Source: Basidiobolus meristosporus CBS 931.73 (lineage: Eukaryota > Basidiobolomycota > Basidiobolomycetes > Basidiobolales > Basidiobolaceae). From it: 38,996 nucleotides of DNA. The stretch's first letter is position 1. Each line of letters begins with the position of its first letter. The DNA is taken from assembly GCA_002104905.1 (NCBI GenBank), contig MCFE01000755.1, forward strand, positions 1 to 38,996, given 5' to 3'. The notes under the pieces were generated by a model. That model was not told where the DNA came from. It was given only the letters and a program-made list of their open reading frames with translations, and made no database searches. Shown piece by piece: positions 19,618 to 29,496 of the stretch. A program made the translations under genes and the position numbers.

Positions 19618-19961
19618 AGCCATGAGTGCCAAATGATGCCATAGTGTGCCAGAGAGGCCAAATAAGCCTCTACCTGGCCACAGAGTGTGAAACATAGCTC
19701 CGCATCTTCATGCAAAGCAGCCCCTGTGTTTCACCCATTGTGTTGGAGAAAATCCATTTTTTGACCTTTTTTTTGCATCAATGTTGTGCAGGATGTGTTA
19801 GAACACAAGCAGATTGAAGATATGCATCTGGTACTCAATACCCATGGCACTCTGAATCTAGCTCCTGTAGCTTGTATCATGTCACAAAAATGAATGGCAC
19901 TATCTTGGTCCACTGGTACTATCTGGCACTATAAGTGCTTTTTATAGATCTTACTTTAGGG
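19588..19961 (+). repeat. T2 right-end subterminal region
   Basis: It starts in the last codons of the accessory ORF and continues with GATAGTGCC and GGCACTATC inverted motifs, then a run of GGTACTATCT and GGCACTATAA variants, ending CTTTAGGG (19961). Positions 19588-19905 recur at 34024-34250. The terminal 70 bp (19893-19961) recur inverted at 34262-34335. Short repeated subterminal motifs are typical of CACTA-type elements and serve as transposase-binding sites. That role is inferred here. Confidence 0.6.
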
Positions 19962-19969
19962 CTAATATA

Positions 19970-22325
19970 TAAATATTTCAAGTGTTGTTTCTCAGAGATA
20001 CTAAGCTCACAGCTTTCAATGCTTCTGATGATATAATCTTATCACATATGTGCTTCATTTTGCTGCAATTTAAAATACCTTGGCCTTCACTTCTTGACAT
20101 ATTTGCTCCAGTTGCGGGTAACTATTTGGCTTACTAAATTCATTTTCTAAGGCATCTGTGAGCTTTGATTGTGTGAGATCTCCTGGTATCCTTGGTTCAC
20201 ATCCATACACTAAGTAAAATGGCAACTGTTAGGTGGTGTTGTGCACTCTGAGTCTGCAGGCAAAAAGTGCTTGATATATATACTCATCCTATCTACTAAC
20301 ATCTACACTTTCATACTTGGTCAGCATTTTCCATATTGTCCATTAAACTGCTCAGTATCTCTATTAGTTCTTAGGTCATATAACAGGGTTTGATTGGCCA
20401 CATTTTGAGGTAAGCTCCCAAGATCTTTGCCATAAAGTTTACCCCTCTATAGATAAAATTCTACAGGGCATCCAAGCTTTATAAGGATCTCATAGTCAAT
20501 GAAGCTTGCAACTTCTTGTTCACTGACTACAGGTACAGCTTTTGCAGGTGGCCATGGTCTATTGCTACTAGGATCCAATGGTTACAACAACAGGTGGTTG
20601 ACAGTCATTCAATAATGTTAGTTCCCCATCAATCAAATGGTCTTACAGGCTCCAAGGGAAAGAGTTCAGCAATTCACTTTGTTAGGCCTAGGTTAATTTG
20701 GCAGTTAGGGTTTTCTTCCTCAACTTCTCAATATCTTGTTTCGTTATGGGCCCCCGTGCTCTGACTTTCACAAGGCTATAGGTTCCCTCAATTCCAAGAA
20801 GTCCATATCCAATGTGTAGCTTATGGGCAATTAGCAATAGGGCTTCCATGGACTACTTTGTGGAGTTTTTCACCTGCTACTATAAATTTGCTGGCTTCAT
20901 CCTGGATGAACTTCTTTATCTCTTCATCCACCTCATTAGGAATGGCCTGGTCTTCCAGGTAGTATGGTAACAAACTACAGCAATCTGTTACATGCAACAA
21001 GCTGAGTTGTGCCACTTGCTCTAGCTATGTTAAGGCATCAGCAACCATGCGGTTCTTCCCTGGGCAGCAAATAATGCCCAAGTCAAATTGCTGAATGTAC
21101 TACTCTATCTTGCCATTCTGCAGGATAGTGCCTTCTGAGTAACATATATACTCAAATAAGGTGTGAATAGTGTTCACAGTGCCTTTGACTCCTTCAATGT
21201 GGTATCTTTAGGTCTTCATGCAGTGTATTATGGCAAGCATCTCCATCTCATGAGTTGGATAGCTTTGTTCTGCTGAGTTCAGCTTCTTGGATTAAAAAGC
21301 AAGTAGTTCTTTCCCTCATTTACTTGACTCATTACTTCATGACTGCATAAACTGAGGCTTCTGTGTACAAAGCCAACTCTTTTCTAAAGTCTGGTATTCC
21401 TAAGCTTAGCTGCTTAGCAAGCTCATTCTTGAGCATCTGAGTGGCAATCTGACAGGCTATGTAGCACATCAAGGTGTTGTTGTTCTTGAGAATATCAGTT
21501 AGAGGGGCTGGAGAGATATGAGTTCTCAAATGCTATCAGGCTGCTTCAGATTCTTGATGACTTCAGTCTTCTTGGGGTCTAAGATCACTCCTGTGCTAGT
21601 CACTATGCAACTCAGTTATTCAAAATGTTCCTTCAAGAATTCACATTTTGCTATCTTACTGTACAGCTTGCTCTTATTTAGCAGCTTCAAGACCTTTTCA
21701 ATGTGCATCAAGTGGTCCTATTCTGACTTACTCTATATCAATATGTCATATATGTAAGTTACCACAGATTTGCTCAAGTACTCCTGGAAGATGTTTGCAA
21801 GGTCATGAATGTTGCAGGGGTGTTTGTGATGCTAAAACACTTGACTTAGTACTTTTAATGTCCATGTCTGGTCCTGAATGCTGTTTTAGGGATGTCTTCT
21901 GGTTTCACTCTAATCTGGTTGTGTCCTGACATGAGGTCAGCCTTGCTGAATATGGTAGCCTTGTTGAATTGGTACAAAAGCTCAACAATCTGGTGTATGG
22001 GGTAATCACTCCTCACAGTAACTGTGTTTGCAGCTCTATGCTCAAGGCATATCCCAAGTATTCCATCCTTCCTTCTCACAAAAAGCACTGGTGCTCCTCA
22101 AGGCAACTTGCTGTTTCAGATATATACTTGTTTCAACAACTGATCTATTTGTTTCTTCATCTCCACCAATTCCAATGGACTCATTCTGTCAGGTATCTTG
22201 CTCACTGAAGAGCTGTCTCCTGTTTCAATGGCATGATCCACATATCTGACTAGTTGTAGGCATACAAGCTCATCTGGAAACACATCATTGTATTCCCTTA
22301 AAAGAGTCTGGCCATCCTGGGGTAA
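19970..22325 (-). pseudogene. Gypsy-0 RT-RNase H-integrase, degenerate
   Basis: This is a gypsy polyprotein read on the minus strand from about 22325 to 19970. The RT piece at 21855-22088 reads [20 protein letters not shown] and [11 protein letters not shown]. The catalytic YLDD box near 21735-21745 reads Y-I-Y-D, so it is inactive. RNase H lies around 21180-21530 (LALYTEASVYA). Unlike gypsy-2, this copy retains the segment from the RNase H end (QQFDLGIICCPGKNRMVADA) through the integrase zinc-finger region (20663-21097). The integrase core follows (20100-20660), with the third catalytic Glu region readable as DTEQFNG. Stops and frameshifts are frequent. It has no LTR; its right end meets gypsy-1 head to head. 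Confidence 0.82.
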
Positions 22326-23120
22326 AACATCTATGTATATAGATGTCTACCTGGACAAATTGAACATATTGACCCCCTTGATCAAGTTGAATACTTTATT
22401 GATAGGTTGAAGGAAAGAACTTTTAAGGAAGTGAATTATCAGAGAACTCAGACTATTGAAGAAGCTATAAGGATTGCCATTGACTATGACTCAGCTATGT
22501 TTGGAGTTAGGCAGCCCGCAATCACTAATCAGAGGGGCTACAATCACTATGAAAGAAGACACTCCAAAACATTGCCAATGAAAATAGACATTATGCTAAA
22601 GAATCTCAGCTCAGAAGAATGTAAGATGAAAGGGTATGCTTTAATTGCCACCTGCAAGGACATATTGCAAAGTACTGTCCTCAGAGAAGATATGGATACC
22701 AGTCAATAAGAACCTAAAACTACATTGATGCCCTTGAGCATAGTAACATGGAGGGCAAACTTGAAGAAGAATCAGAATTCAACTTCCATATGACAGAATA
22801 ATGCCTATCCCAAATGACAAGAAACTTTGGACAGCTATTATACTACAATGAAGTAATTAATGGAGTACCTTCCAAGATCATTATTGACTTGGAAGCATTG
22901 CATGAGTACATGTCAGAGCAATTTGCGTTGAAAGCTGGAATTAACTTGTAGCTCACCAAGTCAACTTCAGTCTCAACAGCAGATAGGAACTCTTATATAA
23001 TCAACTGTATTACTCAGCCAGTAAGAATGAAGATCAATGACTATGAAGAATACCTACAGGCCTTTATATTTTGGAGCTGCAAGTTTAATGTTGGACTTGG
23101 ATGACCTGGCTACTTTGCTG
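22326..23120 (+). pseudogene. Gypsy-1 gag and protease, degenerate
   Basis: Plus-strand homology to gypsy-2 begins at about 22327 within gag. The frame at 22407-22709 contains KERTFKEVNYQRTQTIEEAI. The CCHC knuckle DNA (22630-22680) is recognisable but lies out of frame. The protease active site (DSGA in gypsy-2) reads D-L-E-A near 22888-22899, so the catalytic motif is destroyed. The 5' LTR and start of gag are absent because of the inverted junction with gypsy-0. Confidence 0.8.
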
Positions 23121-23940
23121 TAATATATCAAACAACAGGAGAACCAATGCTACTCTGATGATGAAGGACAACAAGACCTATGCATTATTACCTGCCAGAC
23201 TGGATTTCAACATGGTTAATTTAAGTCTGTGTAAAACAAATGAACTTAGCAAAATATAATTTTGTAGAGCACTTACAAAAGGTACCCAGATGTTGCTCAT
23301 AGTGATATTACAGAGGGACCCCTCTACTCCAGCACCCCATAAGGTCCAAATACTTTTGAAGGAATACCCAGACGTGTTTTTAGATGAACCTGTAAGCTTA
23401 AGTTTGATGGATCATTTAGAAAATGCTTACCAAGTATGCAAATGGAGCTGTCAGTAGATGTATGAGTATATAGACCAAGCACTTTCTGCCTGCAGAGTTA
23501 GAGTGCACAACACCACTCAACAATTGCCATTTTACTTAGTGTATGGATATGAACCAAGGATTCCAGGAGATCTCACACGACCAAAGTTTAGAGATGCCTT
23601 AGAACATGAACTCAGTCAGCCAGACAGACACCAGCAGACAGAGCAAGTATATTGACAGGCACAGGCCAAATTATCTCAAAGTGCAAAAAAGATGAAGCAG
23701 AGATTTGTTAAGACTATATCACCAGAAGCATTGACAGTTAAGAACTTTGTATTGCTGAGAAACAACACATGATAGAAGTTTGAGCCACAATGAACAAGAC
23801 CTTTCAAGATCATCAAACAGTGTCTTTTTGCAACTTGCCAACCAGTGGACAAAGAAGGTGATATCCAGGAGGACTTAGTTTATAGTGGGAGACTAAAACT
23901 TGCAAGACCTGGTGACATTACTGAACCATCAAGATATTAG
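23121..23940 (+). pseudogene. Gypsy-1 protease-RT linker fused to integrase C-terminus
   Basis: Homology follows gypsy-2 up to about 23405 (CCTGTAAGCTTAAG), then jumps to the integrase C-terminal half (ATTTAGAAAATGCTTACCAA). RT, RNase H and most of integrase, about 1.5 kb, are lost. The join lies in TGGATCAT, a short match between the two sides. The frame at 23458-23655 reads EYIDQALSACRVRVHNTTQQ, the gypsy integrase C-terminal stretch. It ends at 23940, where a solo LTR is inserted. Confidence 0.8.
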
Positions 23941-24308
23941 TGTTACAAGTCTTGGTGTAAGAGTAGTAGAGGATTAGGGAGTTTAGCTAGTATTGTACTC
24001 ACTAAAACTTGAACCAATCTTTGTTGAGGTTCCAGCAGCTCCTTATATACATTTTGCCAGATCAATTGCTGACTAATTGTATTTCCTGATGTAGGCTGTG
24101 GCAGATGACTCATTTGATTGCATCATCATCACCTAATAAGATCCTACTTAACATATTTATTTCTGTCTGATAAGGATCTGCTGACTCATTTGCTGACTAA
24201 TGCTACTGATTTGATAGATGATACTAATATACTGATAAGCTGAACATATAACTAAATGATTTGACTAAAAACTGATCTAACTCAAACATTCAAGCAGCAG
24301 ATCATAAA
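23941..24308 (-). repeat. Solo gypsy LTR (368 bp) with target-site duplication
   Basis: It runs from TGTTACAAGTCTTGG to GCAGATCATAAA, antisense orientation, exactly 368 bp like the two LTRs of gypsy-2. It is flanked by perfect ATTAG repeats (23936-23940 and 24309-24313). It interrupts the end of the gypsy-1 polyprotein, which resumes after the second ATTAG. A clean product of insertion and LTR-LTR recombination. Confidence 0.93.
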
Positions 24309-24313
24309 ATTAG

Positions 24314-24365
24314 AATCATAAGAAACATGATTCAGGAGCGCACTCTCACATTTAGTACAGGAGAA
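24314..24365 (+). pseudogene. Gypsy-1 polyprotein end and polypurine tract
   Basis: These 52 bp match 29447-29496 of gypsy-2 (GATTCAGGAG, then the purine-rich ACAGGAGAA just before the LTR). They carry the 3' end of the polyprotein frame and the polypurine tract that primes plus-strand synthesis in LTR elements. Confidence 0.7.
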
Positions 24366-24873
24366 TGTTATGATCTACTGGTTAAATGTTTAAGTTAGTT
24401 CAATTTTGATCAAATCAATTAGTTTTATGTTTAGCTTACCAGAATGTCAGTGTTATCTCTCAGATTTGTTGTATTGGTCAGCAGATGAAATAGCAGATCC
24501 TTATCATATAGATATATATATATTAAGTTGGATCTTATTGGGTGATGACAAGGTGGTCAAGTGAGTCATCAGCCACAACCTACACCAGGGGATACAATTA
24601 GTCAGCAATTGATCTGGCAAAATCTATATAAGGAGCTGTTGCGTTATGATATACCGCTTGAATGTCTAAGTTAGATTAGTTTTTAGCCAAATCAATCAGT
24701 TACCTGTCAGTCTATTAGTACATGAATGTTATCTATCAAATCAGCAGCTTCAGCAGAAACTACTAAGAAGACTTCTAACAGCTGGAACCTCAATAAAGAT
24801 CAGTTCAAGTTTAAGTGAATACAAGACTAGCTAAACTCCCTTTTCTGCTTCAACTCTTGGATTGAGACTTGTA
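24366..24873 (+). repeat. Gypsy-1 3' LTR with nested short LTR
   Basis: It starts TGTTATGATCTACTGG, matches the gypsy LTR to about 24638 (GGAGCTG), and resumes at 24781 (GCTGGAACCTCAATAAAG) to about 24873, ending CTTGTAG without the final ACA. The 142-bp interruption is itself a shortened gypsy LTR. The LTR is more diverged from gypsy-2 than the two gypsy-2 LTRs are from each other. Confidence 0.85.
24639..24780 (+). repeat. 142-bp internally deleted gypsy LTR, MITE-like
   Basis: It begins TTGCGTTATGATATACCGCT, equivalent to the LTR start, and ends AAGACTTCTAACA, equivalent to the LTR end. About 225 bp of the middle are missing. It lies inside another LTR of the same family. Flanking GCTGT and GCTGG give at best a 4-of-5 duplication. 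Confidence 0.6.
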
Positions 24874-25358
24874 GCCAGAGTCACAGTTGCTGTTAAGACA
24901 GGATTTACTGCTTAGCAGTCTTCCATCTTTGATTGTCTGTCATCTTGAGGGAGGCTTCTTCTTTCTTCAGGAGAGTGGTTTCAGGTTATTACTGCAACCA
25001 ATGTTATATGTCTTGATATAAGTGATGTGTTGGAATAGGGAGTCTAGTAGGTAGAGGATTAAATAAACCTGAACTGATTTTACTGAAGTTCTAGTAACTC
25101 CTTGAATAAATTTTGCCCAATCAATTGCTGATTGATTGTGTTTCCTAATGCATGTTGTGACTGATAACTCATTTGATAGCATCAATATCACCAAATTAGA
25201 TCTTACTTAATATATCCAATTCTGTCTAACCAAATCTGCTAGTTTTCTGCTGTCTAATACAGCTGATTTAATAAATATATTGATATAATGAATAGCTAAA
25301 CATAAAGCTAACTGATATGACTACAAACAGATCTAACTTAAATATCCAAGCAGTAGAT
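24874..25358 (-). mobile_element. Inverted gypsy 5' end: LTR plus leader
   Basis: 25002-25358 is an antisense gypsy LTR (TGTTATATGTCTTG to CCAAGCAGTAGAT) lacking the last seven or so bases. 24874-25001 is the reverse complement of the primer-binding site and gag leader of gypsy-2 (its complement reads TTGGTTGCAGTAATAACC, then AGAAGCCTCCCTCAAGATG). It therefore represents the first 490 bp of a gypsy element in minus orientation, placed head to head with gypsy-2 at 25359. Confidence 0.85.
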
Positions 25359-25726
25359 TGTTATGATCTGCCACTTGAATGTTTAAGTCAGATCAGTTTT
25401 TAGTCAAATCAACCAGTATATGTTTAGGTTATCAGTATATCAGTATTATCTATCAAATCAGTAGCATTAGTCAGCAAATGAATCAGCAGATCCTTATTAG
25501 ACAGAAATAGATATAATAAGTAGGATCTTATTGGGTGATGATGATGCAATCAAATGAGTCATCAGTCACAACCTACATTAGGAAATACAATTAGTCAGCA
25601 ATTGATCTGGCAAAATATATATAAGGAGCTGCTGGAACCTCAATAAAAATCAGTTCAAGTTTTAGTGAATACAATACTAGCTAAACTCCCTATTCCCCTA
25701 CAACTCTTATACCAAGGCTTGTAACA
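25359..25726 (+). repeat. Gypsy-2 5' LTR (368 bp)
   Basis: It runs from TGTTATGATCTGCCACTTGA to GGCTTGTAACA. By eye it differs from the 3' LTR (29497-29864) at 12 positions with no length change. A TATA-like ATATATATAAGG lies at 25615-25626 and AATAAAAATC follows at 25643, a plausible promoter and polyadenylation arrangement. Confidence 0.92.
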
Positions 25727-25740
25727 TTGGTAGCAGCTAT
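25727..25740 (+). other. Gypsy-2 primer-binding site
   Basis: TTGGTAGCAGCT directly follows the LTR end TGTAACA. It resembles the TGGTAGCAG or TGGTATCAG sites at which gypsy elements prime minus-strand synthesis with a tRNA 3' end. Matching a specific tRNA was not possible. Confidence 0.6.
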
Positions 25741-25814
25741 AACCAGAAACCTCCCTCCTGATGAAAGAAGAAACCACCCTCAAGATGTAAGAAAATCAAG
25801 CATGGAAGAATGCC

Positions 25815-26700
25815 ATGCAGCAAATCCTGGCCCAATAGCAACAGTTACTCCAGATCCCCAGCCAACAACAACAAGGAATGACTACCTTGGCTCAGAGCCA
25901 GCAAAGCCCTGTCAAGAGCAACTTTAGTGTGAAGGTCAACCAGTACCATGGCAGAGTCAATGAAAACCTGGGGACTTGGCACTTTCAGATTGTAGAAGCT
26001 TTTAAAGCTAAAGTAATTGCTCCAGAAAGCAAGTTGTATTATGCAGCTTCTTACCTGGCAGATGTAGCTTTACAGTGGTACCACAACTAGATCAGGTCAG
26101 CCACTATGATGGGAAGCTCTACAATCTCTACCTGGGATGAGTTTGTGTTGGAAATTCAGGATGCTTTTGAACCTCCACACCAGCAGACACTACTAAGAAG
26201 GAAGTTAAAGACACTCAGACAGAAAGGAATGGTTCAAAAATACATCTGTGAGTACAGATGTCTACTTGGACAAATTGAAAGAATGGACCCCCTGGATCAA
26301 GTTGAATACTTTATTGATGGGTTGAAAGAAAGAACTTACAAGGAAGTGAATTATTGAAGACCTTGGACTACTGAAGAAGCCATCAAGATTGCCATTGACT
26401 ATGACTCAGCTATGCTTGGAGTTGGGAAGCCTAAAGTGACTAATCAGAAAGGCTACAATCATTATGAAAGAAGACAGTCAGAAGCAGTACCAATGGAAAT
26501 AGATGCTATGCAGAAGAATCCTACCTCAGAAGAATGTAAGAAGAAAGGACTTTGCTTCAATTGCCACCAGCAAGGACATATTGCAAAGTACTGCCCTCAG
26601 AGAAGAAATGGACACCAGCCATCAAGATCCTTTAACCGTATTGAGGCCATGGAGCATAGTAACATGGAGGATAAACTTGAAAAAGACTCAGAACTCACCT
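25815..26700 (+). pseudogene. Gypsy-2 gag with CCHC zinc knuckle
   Basis: The frame starts at an ATG (25815), is Gln-rich at first with a TAG at 25836, and continues through YHGRVNENLGTWHFQIVEAF, a retrotransposon gag core (TWDEFVLEIQDAF, LRRKLKTLRQKGMVQKYICE). The zinc knuckle CFNCHQQGHIAKYCP lies at about 26551-26595 with all four C-C-H-C ligands. Further in-frame stops are TAG at 26088 and TGA at 26355. All pieces lie in one frame, so only point stops have broken it. Gag would package the RNA in virus-like particles. Confidence 0.85.
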
Positions 26701-27041
26701 TCCACATGATAGAAGAATTCCTATCCCAGATGACCTTAAACTCAGGAAAGCTATTATACTTGAATAGAGTAATCAATGGAGTACCTGCCAAGATCATGAT
26801 TGACTCAGGAGCATTGCATGAGTACATGTCAGAACAATTTGCTCTGAAAGCTGGAATCAACTTGGAACCTGCCAAATCAGTTTCAGTCTCAACAGCTGAT
26901 GGGAACTCTCACATAATCTACTGTATTACTCTGCCAGTAAGAATGAAGATCAATGAATATGAAGAAGACCTACAGGCTAATATATTTAGGAACTGCAAGT
27001 TTGACCTTGTACTTGGAAAAACCTGGCTATTTTTTTTGTAA
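26700..27041 (+). pseudogene. Gypsy-2 aspartic protease
   Basis: It continues the gag frame. The active site reads IMIDSGALHEYMSEQFALKA, with the catalytic D-S-G intact, followed by the GKTWL flap-end motif. A run of eight T's at about 27032-27039 shifts the frame into TAA at 27039-27041. The frame continues at +1 from 26953. In the family this enzyme cuts the gag-pol polyprotein. Confidence 0.82.
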
Positions 27042-28601
27042 TCCATCAGTCAACTGGAGAACCCATGCTACTCAGATCCAAAAAGCCAACAAGACCTATG
27101 AGCTATTACCTGCCAGGCTGGATTTCAACTTGGTCAATTCCAGTATGTGTAAGACAAGTGAACTTGGCAAGACCCAGTTCTGTAGAGCGCTTAGAAAAGA
27201 TACCCAGATGTTCCTCATTGCAGTATTACAGGAGGATTCCACTACCCTAGCACCCCAGCAGGTCCAGACTCTCTTGAAGAAATATTCAGACATGTTTCCA
27301 GATGAGCTTGTAAGCTCACCACCGGTCAGAGACGTGGATCATGCCATTGACACAGGAGTTAGCCCTCCAGTGAGCAAGACACCTTACAGAATGAGTCCAT
27401 TGGAATTGGAGGAAATGAAGAAACAAATTGATCAGCTATTGGAGCAAGGGTACATCAGACCCAGCAAGTCACCTTGGGGAGCACCAGTGCATTTTGTGAA
27501 AAAGAAGGATGGAACACTCAGCATGTGCATTGACTACAGAGCCCTGAACTCAGTTACCATCAAGATAGAGTACCCCATACCTTGGATTGGTGAGCTTTCA
27601 AACCAACTTAATGGACCACTATTTTCAGCAAGATTGACCTTGTGTCAGGATACAACCAGATTAGGGTGAAGCCAGAAGACATCCCTAAGACAGCATTCAG
27701 GACCAGATCTGGACATTACAAGTACTTAGTAATGAGTCTTGGCCTCACCAATGCCCTTGCAACTTTCATGACCCTGATGCAGACTGTCTTCCAGGAGTAC
27801 TTTGACAAGTTTGTCATAATCTACCTAGATGATATACTGATATACAGCAAGACAGAAGAGGATCACTTGGTGCACATTGAAAAGGTCTTGAGAAAGCTAA
27901 GAGAGAACAAGCTTTATGGCAAGCTACCCAAGTGTGAATTCTTCAAGGAACATGTTGAAAATCTGGGACACATAGTGACCAGCACAGGAGTAACCTTAGA
28001 CCCCAAGAAGGTGGAAGTAATCAAGAATCTGAAGCAGCCCCATAGCGTATCAGAGCTCAGATCATTCCTTGGATTGGTTTCCTATTATCAGAGATTTGTC
28101 AAGTTGTTTGCAAGTATTGCAGCCCCTTTAACTGATATCCTCAAGAAAGACAATACCTACAAGTGGGACATAGCTTGTGAGACTGCCTTCCAGACGCTCA
28201 AGAATGAACTTGCTAAGCTGCCAAGCTTAAGAATACCAGACTCCAGGAATGAGTTCACTCTGTGCACAAATGCTTCAGATTATGCAATTGGTGGAGTGCT
28301 GAGCCAAGAACACAAGGGAAAGGACTACCCTGTTGCCTTTGAATCCATGAAACTGAACTCAGCAGAACAAAACTATTCAGTCCATGAGAAAGAGATGCTT
28401 TCTATTAAACATTGTTTGAAGACATGGAGATGCTATATTGAAGGAGTCAAATGCACTGTGAAGACTGATCATGCCTCCCTCAAGTATATATTTACTCAGA
28501 AGCTACTCGCTGGAAAAGTGACAACATGGAGTGAATACATTCAGCAATTTGACCTGGAGAATTGCCAAACTCTTTCCCTTGGAGCCTGTAAGACCATTTG
28601 A
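27042..28601 (+). pseudogene. Gypsy-2 reverse transcriptase and RNase H
   Basis: The linker and RT N-terminus lie in the frame ending at 27669: [20 protein letters not shown], then [20 protein letters not shown] and [10 protein letters not shown] one-base change near 27625 moves the rest into the frame 27642-28601. This carries [29 protein letters not shown] (YLDD at 27822-27833, intact) and the thumb LGHIVTSTGVTLDPKKV. RNase H follows with TNASDYAIGGVLSQ, where the first catalytic Asp (TDAS in the family) is Asn, and EKEMLSIKHCLKTWRCYI. The domain is cut off after YIQQFDLE by a deletion. This is the longest gypsy coding stretch in the window (319 codons). Confidence 0.9.
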
Positions 28602-29496
28602 AAGATGGGGAATTGACTCTATTGGAAGACTGCCAACTACCAGAAGATGCAACCGGTGAATCCTGATAGCAATTGACCATGCCACTAAATGGCCAGTTGC
28701 TAAAGCTGTACCAATAGCCAGTGAACAAGAAGTTGCAAGTTTCATTTACCGTGAAATCCTGACAAAGTTTGGATGCACTGTGGAGATCTTATCTGATAGA
28801 GGAGCAAACTTTATGGCAAAGATATTAGAGGCTTATCTGGAAATGCTGCAGATCAGACACTTGAAAACCTTGGCATATCACCCTAGGACTAATGGAGTCA
28901 CTCAGTGGTTTAATGGATTATTTGGAAAGATGCTGACCAAGTATGCAAATGGAGTTGTCAGTATATGGGATGAGTACATAGACCAAGCACTCTTTGCATG
29001 CAGAGTCAGAGTACACAACACCACCCAGCAATCACAATTTTACTTAGTGTATGGATGTGAACCAAGGATTCCAGGAGATCTCACACAACCAAAGCTTAGA
29101 GACACTTTAGAAGATGAACTCAGTCAGCCAAGTAGACACCAGCAACTGGAACAAAGACGTCAAGAGGCACAGACCAAAGTATCTCAAAGTGCAGAAAAGA
29201 TGAAGCAGAGATTTGATAAGACTATAGCACCAGAAGCATTGACAATTGGGAACTTTGTATTGCTAAGAAACAACAATTGAAAGAAGTTATGAGCCACAAT
29301 GGACCATTCAAGATCATCAGAGAATGTCCATTTGCAACTTACCAACTGGTGGACAAACAAGGCAATATTTGGGAAGACTTAGTGCATAGGGACAGACTCA
29401 AGCTTGCAAGCCTTGCTGATAATACTGATCCATCAAGATATTGGTATCACAAGAAAAGAGATTCAGGAGAGCCCTCTCAACATTAGTAGGGGAGAA
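28560..29496 (+). pseudogene. Gypsy-2 integrase, zinc domain deleted
   Basis: After a deletion of about 400 bp relative to gypsy-0 (which keeps 20663-21097), sequence resumes with FERWGIDSIGRLP. It continues, past a TGA near 28657, with IDHATKWPVAKAVPIA, EILSDRGANFMAKI (second catalytic Asp) and AYHPRTNGVTQWFNGLF. At the third catalytic position the family has Glu and this copy has Gln. The C-terminal half follows (YIDQALFACRVRVHN, DKTIAPEALTIGNFVLLRNN). A frame change at about 29277 leads to GPFKIIRECPFATYQLVDKQ. The H2C2 zinc finger is absent and the enzyme is dead. The purine tract AGTAGGGGAGAA (29485-29496) precedes the LTR. Confidence 0.87.

Larger units (their letters stand above)
8499..19961 (-). 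mobile_element. Tnp2-type DNA transposon T2, full span with nested insertions
   Basis: The left border CCCTATG is at 8499 and a putative right border TAGGG at 19957-19961. Transposase sequence stops at 10690 and resumes at 16449. Those two points correspond to T3 positions of about 37042 and 37182, so 8499-10690 and 16449-19961 are halves of one element split by copia-2. Further insertions are a solo copia LTR (8611-8958) and a repeat-B copy (16856-17668, replacing about 150 bp). Subtracting insertions leaves about 4.5 kb. It sits directly in T1. No clear target-site duplication is seen (GTG on the left, CTA on the right). Confidence 0.75.

Noticed and set aside
19957-19961. TAGGG as a telomere-type repeat
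   Set aside because: It is a single occurrence at the end of T2, not a tandem TTAGGG array.
27096-27293. Minus-strand frame within gypsy-2
   Set aside because: It is the reverse of the protease-RT linker, which is conserved in gypsy-0 and gypsy-1.
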